Shown: piece by piece, positions 1-6,934 of the stretch | Layout: every line of letters begins with the position of its first letter | How positions within the stretch are numbered: the first letter of the stretch is position 1 | Source: Amoebophrya sp. AT5.2 | Taxonomy: Eukaryota; Sar; Dinophyceae; Syndiniales; Amoebophryaceae | NCBI GenBank assembly: GCA_005223375.1 | Contig: RXOD01006446.1 | Span: 1-10,343, forward strand | DNA: 10,343 nt | Direction of reading: 5' to 3' | Notes under the pieces: model-generated | Told to the model about the DNA's origin: nothing | The model's input: only the letters and a program-made list of their open reading frames with translations | Database searches by the model: none | Made by a program: the position numbers and the translations under genes

Positions 1-282
1 GAGCAGGCAGAGGGATACAGCTTCGGCGGAAAGCTGCTGACTACATTGGCGATAGGGCCGCCTGGAAGCAGGGCAAAGAGGGCGCCTAGGGTGGCGATTG
101 GTTATAATGTCGGCTATAGGGTGCAAGTGTGCCAAAGCCAATGCCAAGCCCGCCGACCGCGAAAAAACGGCCTTGCTTCAACTGCTGCGGTCTTTTGTTT
201 TCAGGACCACCAAAGAGGACCCCGAACAGCCCCCCCAATATTTCACTTACCACTTAGCCACTTACCATCTGGTCTCGCCATA
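1..282 (+). mobile_element. Introner-like TIR element, copy 1 (5' end outside window)
   Basis: This stretch is the 3' part of an intron-borne repeat. It shares several blocks, in the same order, with the complete copy at 1073-1553: TGGAAGCAGGGCAAA followed by GAGGGCGC at 63-90 (1316-1344 in copy 2), GGACCACCAAAG near 205-216 (1451-1462), a run of C residues near 231, then the terminal arm CACTTACCAC / CTTACCATC / TGGTC / CGCCATA at 244-282. The arm is the reverse complement of the 5' arm of copy 2, so it is a terminal inverted repeat. No protein is encoded. The protease reading frame resumes directly after CCATA at 283. The upstream arm and the upstream target-site duplication lie outside the window; the expected duplicate is GGGCA (283-287). 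The assignment rests on comparison with copy 2 only. Confidence 0.75.
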
Positions 283-3200
283 GGGCACGTGTTATTCTTT
301 TTCGAGCTGCTGTGGCCCAACATGGTGAACGACGACGGGACTCCGATGTGGGGCACCAACAGGGGCTACTATGCCTTCGACTGCTACGGAAGGTGGAATT
401 TGCCGTACAACACGGGAAGGAGATGGTACGTCAGTACTTACGTAGAAGAGAGAGAGAAAGAGTTCATCTGCATACGACTACGAGTAATCGGGGTTTATTT
501 GGAATAGAATCTTGTCGACGAGTTTCATCGCTTTATTCGTGGTTTTCTGCTTGCAAATCTGCAATGCGTGTGACTGAAGGCTTTTGCGTGCGGAGTGTGA
601 GCTTCGGTCTGTTTTTTCGCATGTTTCATCATCGATCAACTTCTACCGCGATCCAATCTTCCAGGTACCCCGCTTTGCACGACCCGGACACTGGCATGAT
701 TGGTATAACTGAGCACGGGCTCTTTACCCTCGGTCAGTGCACTTGTCCCTACGGTTCTTTCGCCGACCACCAGGCCTACGACGGGAACAAGTTTCGCGAC
801 TGCCTCAACGAGCACCCCCACTGCCAGTACGAGATCCGGACGCCGAAGGTGGTCCAAAAAGCTCGGGAGTACTTTAATTGCCCGACTTTAACAGGGATGC
901 CCCTCGAGAACACGCCGACCTCCCGCTGTTCCGCGTACGGAAATCACTGGGAGCAGCGAGTTCTCAATTCGGAGATGTTCGTCCCGACCGGTGGCCCCGA
1001 CGACAACACGTTTGTTTCCCCGATGTCCCTCGCTTTCGCTGAGGACACGGGCTGGTTCAAGGCGGACTACTCTATGAAACGAGACCAGGTGGTATTGGTA
1101 AGTGGCCAAGTGGTAAGCACTTACATACTATTTGTAATGGGCCCCCACTTGGGTGGCGGATTGCCCTAGGTGGCGAGTCGTGCGTCAAGGCGGGCGGTTT
1201 CACAGATGCCCCATTGATGTGGGGGTTAGCGTTAGAGGCAGGCGGCACCAGAGCTATGGGCGGGGGTGGAGGGAGCAGGTCAGTGTAAGCCAGAGGCTAG
1301 AGTGGTGACAGAGACTGGAAGCAGGGCAAAAGAGGGCGCGTAGAGTGGCGCTTTGCTCCTGGTTTTGTTGTAGGTGGGTCGTGCGAAGGTGCCAGACTTG
1401 CCAACCGCAGAGAGCCGCCTGCTTCCAGCCGCCTGCTTCCTCTTCTTTTTGGGACCACCAAAGCCAATCGGGCCACCGATGTAGAGCCCCCCGAAGATTT
1501 CATCACTTACCACGTAGGCACATACTCTTACCATCGGCGCTGGTCCCGCCATATACTCCCGCGCCACGATCTCGATCGAGAACTTCCACTGGGGGTACCA
1601 GAAGGGCTGTCCCTTTGTCACGGATGCATGCATCAGTCCCGCGAGCCAGCAGGCCGTGAACTTGGACTTTTTCTGCGCCCGCGCCCAGGACACGGGCTGC
1701 GCGCCGCACCGCGACGGGCGGCAGCTCGGCTTCTGCGACCTGGACGAGTCGTTGTCCACGGGGGCCCTGCCTGCGGAGTACCAGTACTGGGCCGACGACG
1801 CGGACAAAGGCGGCGTGTTTGGGATGCTGGACCACTGCCCCAAGCGGTTTGCGTACGCCCAGAAAACGGGGGACTGCAAGACCACGCGCGCGTACCTGTC
1901 CGGCGTCATGTTCAACGCCGGGAGTGCGAATTCGCAGTGCTTCCACTCGCTGGCGACGCTCACCGGCAACACGCTCTCCATGTTCAGCACGACCGGCAGC
2001 ATGCAGTTTTTGCCGACCTGCTACCGGGTCGCGTGCGCCGGCGACCACTACGACGTGTACGGGCGGCTGGAGGACGGAAACCGGGAGGAGGTCCGGATCG
2101 CCCGGTGCGACAGCGGAGGAAACTTCGTGGCGAACAGCAACGAGCTGGCGAGCAACCTCGCCAGCACGCAGATCGTGCAGTGTAACAGCTTCACGGAAAT
2201 GTGCGGGCGGATCCGGTCGCCGCACCTGTTCGCCGGGCTCCAGGAGAACGAGCTCGCAAACCCGACTGCGGCCGGCATCCCGGCCGCCGCGCCGTTTTAC
2301 GGGCGGTCCACGGAGACGTGCTTGGGCCGGCGGACGTCCGCGGCGGAGTGTCCGACCTACTGCGGCCATTTCTTCCAAGACTACTGCGCAACGAATTCCG
2401 GGATGTGCGTTTCGGACGTGTGCAAAAGCTGCATGGACGCGCACAGCTGCACGAGCTCGGGATGCCGGCAGATGAAGTGCGGGAGCGTGTGCCCGACGTG
2501 CTCGTCCGTTGCGGACACGAACACGGAGTGCAACACCGTCTACGCGTGGGGCTACACGCCCGCGTACTGCCCGGCGCAGTGCGACACGTACTACGCGCGC
2601 TTCTGTTCGACCAACGCCGGCCCGGGCATGTGCGTGGACGCGGCATGCTACCAGTGCGACACCGCCTGCGTGGACGCGTATCGTGCGAACAACTATTTTG
2701 ACATCGCGACCTGCTGGGCCAGCTGCGAAACCTGTCCGTCGCCGAACTTCTGCACGGAGGCGCCGGTGACTACGACCCCCCACTTCGACCCAAGCTACGA
2801 CGTCACCGCGACCAGCACCGCGAAACCGCCGGCACAGGAGTGTTTGACCTGCGCCACATCTCATTCGCCGTCTTCAACAGCTGTTTCCTCCACGACATCT
2901 TCCACGACGGCCCCACCCGGCTCCACCAACGACGCGAGCAACATCCCTGCCGAGTGCCAGTCCCGCTACGCGTTGGACGCGGTTCCTTACCCGTCCTGCC
3001 CGGCCGCCTGCGCCGCGCACTACGCGGATTTTTGCCAGCCGTTCGCCGGCCCTGGGATGTGTGTGGCCGAAACCTGCAAGGTGTGCGACCAGGCGTGTGC
3101 GGTGAACGCGATAAACAACGGGTGGAGCAACCAGCAGTACCAAGACTGTTACAGCAACTGCTCCACCTGCCCCAAGTGGGTCGACTGGTGCAGCACCGCC

Positions 3201-4904
3201 GCGCTGCAGGGCGCGACCATTGTGACGAAGGAAGATATCGCGGCTTTGATCAGCGACTCGCGGCTGAACAACGGCACGAACAGCCGGATCACGTCGGTGG
3301 TAAGCACGAACACCTCCACGACCACAGCGGTTGGGGGGGGGGTCGGTGGAACAAACTGGAACGGGTGCCGGGATAGCAACTACGAGGTGCAGTGCCCGAG
3401 CGTTTCGGGCTCGCTGGCGCTGAGCATGGCCACACCAGTGAACACGACAATGTCTCAGCTCACGGAGCTGCTGGGCCCGAGCATCCGGACCGCCCTGGCG
3501 AAGTCGCTGGCGGTGGAAGTCGCACAAGTGCGGGTCCTGTCCGTGCGCGCGGTAACTACGAGCGGCATGGCGAGCGCACGCAGCCGTAGCGGTGTTGAAG
3601 CGGGTGGCGTGCACTTGCATAACCTGCACTTTGTTGACGGTGAGGATGAAAGTGAGGACGAAGCTGCTGCTCTTCATGCTCACCTAGTCGCGTCGAGCGT
3701 GTTTCCGGGGCAAAAGCAGCTGCTCGACTACGCAGAGGATCATGACCAACACAATCACTTCGGCCAGGAGCCTCATGGTACGGAGGTGAACGACGGTCAA
3801 CATTACCGTGGGCCCGACGGCCAGAACGATCACGACCATCACCACCGGAAACTGCAGCAGCACCAGCAGAGCAAAGGACCAAAGCGCGTGTTACTTTACA
3901 AGGGCCCGGAGCCGGAGAACGTGTTGAGTAAGACGAGTAACGCCGTTGTCGGGAAAACGAAACAGAAAAACAAGCGGGATAATTCCGCTTCTGCTGGGGG
4001 TCGTGGTTCGGTTGCGCGGCACTACCCCGGGTTGGACCACCTGGACGTGCGGAAGTCGAGGAAGCGGAGGAAAGTCGACAAAGTGCTTGCACAGACCGCA
4101 CAGCCACCGCCACGAAACAAGGCACGGGCGCTGGATGAAGCGGAAGCGGTGAGAAGGACGAGAACAACAAGAAGCCGCAAGCTCTCGGCGAAGTTCTCTA
4201 CTCAGCACGGCGACGGCCGAACAAGTACCAGAAGGGAGATTTTCGTGCAGCGGCCCGCCGCACGCGCAGTAGAAGTAGCAGCAGCAGCAGCTCCGGCCGC
4301 AGGGACGGACGTTCGGGCTCGTCAGCCATCTTCAAGCACAGCACGTACGCGTACGGCGCGCTCCACCGGGAGCAGGAGGAGCAGCAGAAGCCTCAGTTCG
4401 TCGTCCGCCTCGCTCGAGGCCAATTACGAGGTACAAGTCGCGACCCAGTCCGAGGCCACCACGCTACTGACCACGCTGCAAGCTTCCATCCCGCCCAACA
4501 TTCAGCAAAATATCGACACACAGCTGGTAGCCGACCTGGGGCCGGACTACAGCGTCGGATCTGTGGCCGAAGGCTCGATGACGCCAGCGGCTTACATTCC
4601 GCCGACGGCGGCCGGTGCATCTGGGGGTGCGGCAAGCGGAGAATCCGGTAGCGGTAGTCCGGGCTCCACGACGACCGTAGTTTCATCCGATGGAACCGGC
4701 ACCTACTACCCGGGACCGGGGAACGGACCCGGCACCACGATCACGCTGAGCCTGTACCCATCGGAAGAGACGTCGTCGGCGACAGGCGGATTTCGGTCGG
4801 GCACCAGGCTGCTGCAGATGCGGGTCTTGACGCAGCTGTCGTGCTCCATTTTTTTCACCGCGATAGTGCTTCGGCTTGGAGGCTTAGGCTTTGGGCGGCG
4901 ATGA
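283..4904 (+). CDS. Leishmanolysin-like (M8, GP63-type) metalloprotease with Cys-rich and SEA-like C-terminal region; 5' partial
   Basis: Zinc endopeptidase of family M8, normally cell-surface or secreted. Proposed coding parts in the window are about 283-425, 665-1072 and 1559-4904 (stop TGA 4902-4904). The first begins GHVLFFFELLWPNM, matching the second half of the family's HExxH-x-LGFS motif, so HEx lies upstream. Further landmarks are TPKVVQKAREYFNCPTL (family: TP.VV..AR.HF.C), the third zinc His with Met-turn in GNHWEQRVLNSEMF, PMSLAFAEDTGWFKADYS, and WGYQKGCPFV. A Cys-containing M8 C-terminal domain extends to about 2210. Three Cys-rich modules follow (about 2314-3200) with a Ser/Thr/Pro linker at 2761-2950. 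A SEA-like domain (about 3391-3560 and 4414-4560) is split by a long low-complexity insertion. The end is hydrophobic (about 4825-4890), compatible with a membrane helix or GPI signal but closing in GRR. The family is clear; exon ends at the two repeat introns are inferred. Confidence 0.82.
426..664 (+). other. Canonical GT-AG spliceosomal intron in the protease gene
   Basis: The donor is GATG|GTACGTC and the acceptor is CAATCTTCCAG|GTACC. Joining 425 to 665 completes a TGG codon and changes reading frame correctly, giving ...NTGRRW-YPALHDPDTG..., both sides of which belong to the same M8 protein. Length is 239 nt, so it shifts frame and must be removed. GTAC is present at both boundaries (426-429 and 665-668), which could be a small direct repeat or coincidence. 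It has no terminal inverted repeats and does not resemble the two repeat introns. Confidence 0.85.
1068..1072 (+). repeat. Target-site duplication TACTC, left copy
   Basis: TACTC lies directly before the TATG start of the inserted element and is repeated exactly at 1554-1558 directly after its CATA end. In the protease frame it lies in the GAC TAC TC(n) codons of the DTGWFKADYS motif. Confidence 0.75.
1073..1553 (+). mobile_element. Introner-like TIR element, copy 2 (complete, 481 bp)
   Basis: A non-coding element with imperfect inverted arms of about 50 bp, flanked by TACTC on both sides. The left arm (1073 to about 1121) reads TATG..CGAGACCAG..GGTAAGTGG..AAGTGGTAAG; the right arm (about 1503-1553) read in reverse gives TATGGCGGGACCAG..TGGTAAG..CGTGGTAAG. 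Element plus one TACTC is 486 nt, a multiple of three, and removal restores ADYS-RATISIENFHWGYQKGCPF, continuous M8 sequence. It also has an internal inverted pair: GGAAGCAGG (1317-1325) against GCCTGCTTCC, which occurs twice at about 1417-1440. It shares ordered blocks with copy 1. No transposase is present, so it would be a non-autonomous, MITE-like element acting as an intron. An alternative is an ordinary GT (1098) to AG (1517) intron using sites inside the arms, which leaves 22 extra in-frame codons. Confidence 0.8.
1554..1558 (+). repeat. Target-site duplication TACTC, right copy
   Basis: Exact copy of 1068-1072, abutting the CCATA end of the element. The protease frame resumes here as TAC TCC CGC GCC (Y S R A). 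Confidence 0.75.
2314..3200 (+). repeat. Three tandem Cys-rich modules within the protease C-terminal region
   Basis: Three protein-level repeats share the pattern C-P-x-x-C-(8)-[YF]-C-...-G-M-C-V-x-x-x-C-x-x-C, followed by more Cys and a closing C-x-x-C. Module 1 (about 2314-2505) contains ECPTYCGHFFQDYC and SGMCVSDVCKSC. Module 2 (about 2526-2755) contains YCPAQCDTYYARFC and GPGMCVDAACYQC. Module 3 (about 2952-3197) contains SCPAACAAHYADFC and GPGMCVAETCKVC. Modules 2 and 3 are closest, both with GPGMCV and a final C..C.TCP.....C block; module 1 is shorter and lacks the GP of GPGMCV. The even spacing of Cys suggests disulfide-bonded extracellular domains. A Ser/Thr/Pro linker (2761-2950), likely O-glycosylated, separates modules 2 and 3. 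I do not recognise a named family. Confidence 0.7.
3391..4560 (+). other. SEA-like domain split by a long His-rich / Arg-Lys-rich insertion (coding)
   Basis: The first half (about 3391-3560) reads VQCPSVSGSLALSMAT...ALAKSLAVEVAQVRVLSVRAV, and the second half (about 4414-4560) resumes LEANYEVQVATQSEATTLLTTLQ. This strand-helix-strand / strand-helix pattern is common in dinoflagellate extracellular proteins, where the two halves are usually joined by a short Arg-rich loop. Here the loop is replaced by about 280 residues: acidic, then His-rich (3730-3860, with DHDQHNH and HDHHHR), then strongly basic (about 3880-4400, with KSRKRRKVDK and many RR/KR pairs), Ala-rich and Ser-rich. The frame is open throughout, so I read it as coding, but an unrecognised in-frame intron is possible. 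The domain name comes from pattern memory, not a profile search. Confidence 0.5.
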
Positions 4905-6934
4905 TCATACGAAACATCATGCGAAAAAATGTTTGAGTACGTAACGTAAGTAGAGTATGTAAGTTACTGTTACTTTAGCACTACAACTAGAAAGAGAGAA
5001 AGGGAAGCTCCTTAGGCGACCCGCGAACGCGACGCATAGGAAGACGAAGATATATGATAAGAACAGTAGCAGTACGCCGCGCCCGCGGCAGAAGAACTAC
5101 TCAATGACGAGAGAGTATGAGGTGGACGGTGGTGGAGCAGGAGCTGTGGCTAGTGGTGAACAACCACCAAGCAAGTGCACCATGAACCATCAACGAAGAC
5201 GAACTTGCAAACGCGAAGCCTGATGCTGAACAAGCATTGCTTGGCGTGTCGTGCCGCGGCGAACTTCCCCAGTACGAAGACGCAAGTGTAACGTACTAGC
5301 TACTGCAAGACCTCCAGGAGTGATCATGGATCGATAAGATTCAGGTTGATCGATGCAACAAGAACACTGCCTGTCGGTGTACTGCTTCTACTTGCAGCGC
5401 CGGCGTCGGCGTGTTCAAGGTCTGAGAAAGGAGCTGCGGCTGCTGTTGTTCCACTTCGGGTCCATGCATGCTGAAGGAGTGCTCGAGATAGATCCCTGGT
5501 CTCATGTTGGCGTCGTGATCCCGTAAAGTTCGTCTTCTCTCTCTATCTCTTTCTCTCTCTCATCCTTCAGTACCTATTTCTTTTTCTTGTTGAGTAAGTA
5601 AAAGTAATTTGATGGCCACTGGTTGTGGTCGTTTTCTCGAGTGTGAGTGGCGTGTTGTAGTGATTTGTTCCGACGCTGTTGAGTATGATTCGGCTGTTGG
5701 AAGAACGCCACTGGTCACCGTCCCCACTCGCTCTCGCCTAGGTCATCGTATCGAGATTCGCGTTGAGTTAAAAACTGAAAACGATTGATGTAGCAGTCAC
5801 GCACGGATTATTTTCAATATCAGCAGCTTTTCTACTTTGCGTGCTGTAGTATGACACACACAACGAGGAATACGAGTTGTTCGATCATTCACCTTCACCA
5901 GCGCACCCTTGTTGCAGAAGCCGTCCGCATCCGCAACCCGCTTCGGGCTGGCAGCACCAGTTGAGGCACGCTTCCCTATCCCCCAAACTCATGCTACCTA
6001 CTTAATTTAGTAGAAGAACTCCATTTTTGCTCGACCGCGTCCAACGACCCGCCAAAGAAATGTCCAGAAATCGATCAAAGCGGCCGTTTCAAACGAGATC
6101 GCAAAACCGACGAGGTAGCGGCTCTTTTCGTTCTCGTGATGCATTCGTGCTTTCATCTCGTCCTACCGACGAAAAAATAATCGATCGTATCCCTAGCTAC
6201 ATGTCGGCAACTGCTTTGCGTCTGCGCGTGAAGACCTTGCCAATAAGTAAAATTCTACGTTTTCGTATTTTAATTCCCATTCATCATCATCTCTCTGCAG
6301 GCTAAAATATTTTTACTTTGTCTTGGTGTTGGTTCTTTATTTTGCATTAATTTTATGCAATTGATGCAAGTGCATGTGCATTTTGTAGGCCATTTGTTTC
6401 GTCCGACGTGGCGCCAGCAGTTTTTGTCACTTGCGAAGCTGCAATTTCAATAAATTAATTCATTCAAAAATATATACACCCCTAGGCTAGCTGGGTAACG
6501 TATAGAGGTAGAGAACCGAGTCCGAGTTCGAGCGTCAGCGTCTCGAGGGTATTGAAGACCCAGATCTTTATACGTAGGTAGCTCACTCGGTCTGGGGCCA
6601 GCAGCACCAGGAGTTCTACCAGTACCCTCTTGGTCATTGTATGCGAATGCGCCTCGTCATGGGACGAGAAGGAGAAGCTCTAGTATTTCTTGCTACAGGA
6701 TCAGAAGGACGACGTTTCCTGTACGACTCGATCACGACCGAAGCCCGTGCCGACGGCAGTTCTTGTATGCGCCGCGTTCTGCACGCGTGACCTCCGTGAG
6801 GACAGGCGCATTTGAATTTCATCGGGGGGCGCAGCACGCTACGCACAGTTTCCGGCAACCGCAACATCACAGCCGTCTCTCGACGAGCAGCAATATTTTA
6901 AACGACTTCAGCCTCATCTTCAAGCAAAGCAAAA
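4905..6934. other. Gene-poor spacer between protease and phosphatase genes
   Basis: About 2 kb with no recognisable coding sequence on either strand; the only open frames of 60 codons or more are compositionally random. It should contain the protease 3' UTR and the phosphatase promoter and 5' UTR. Visible features are a long pyrimidine tract ending in CAG (5530-5570), a second acceptor-like TCTCTCTGCAG (6290-6300), and an AT-rich section at about 6300-6480 with a TGCA-rich patch near 6343-6383 and AATAAA at 6449-6454. I found no tRNA, rRNA or dinoflagellate spliced-leader sequence. Confidence 0.6.
5530..5570 (+). promoter_or_regulatory. Strong polypyrimidine tract ending in CAG (acceptor-like)
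   Basis: About 40 nt of almost uninterrupted C/T (CTTCTCTCTCTATCTC...CATCCTTCAG). This is the strongest 3' splice-site-like signal in the window, yet no protein exon follows it. It could serve a UTR intron, a trans-splicing site or a non-coding transcript, or be simple sequence. Confidence 0.3.

Noticed and set aside
1345..1659. Open frame inside element copy 2 as a possible element-encoded protein
   Set aside because: Composition is that of GC-rich repeat DNA; the frame is not conserved in copy 1 and there are no transposase motifs.
1503..2864. Long open frame of about 450 codons on the minus strand
   Set aside because: It lies opposite the GC-rich protease exon. Its product is a Val/Arg/Ala-rich shadow with no domain, while the plus strand has clear M8 motifs.
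2874..3683. Minus-strand open frame of 269 codons
   Set aside because: Antisense shadow of the Cys-rich and SEA-like coding region, with biased composition and no motif.
3556..4170. Minus-strand open frame over the low-complexity insertion
   Set aside because: It overlaps the plus-strand frame that continues the SEA-like domain, and its composition mirrors the opposite strand.
6027..6305. 92-codon plus-strand open frame in the spacer
   Set aside because: Ser/Arg-rich, no recognisable motif, no supporting splice context; expected by chance in 2 kb.
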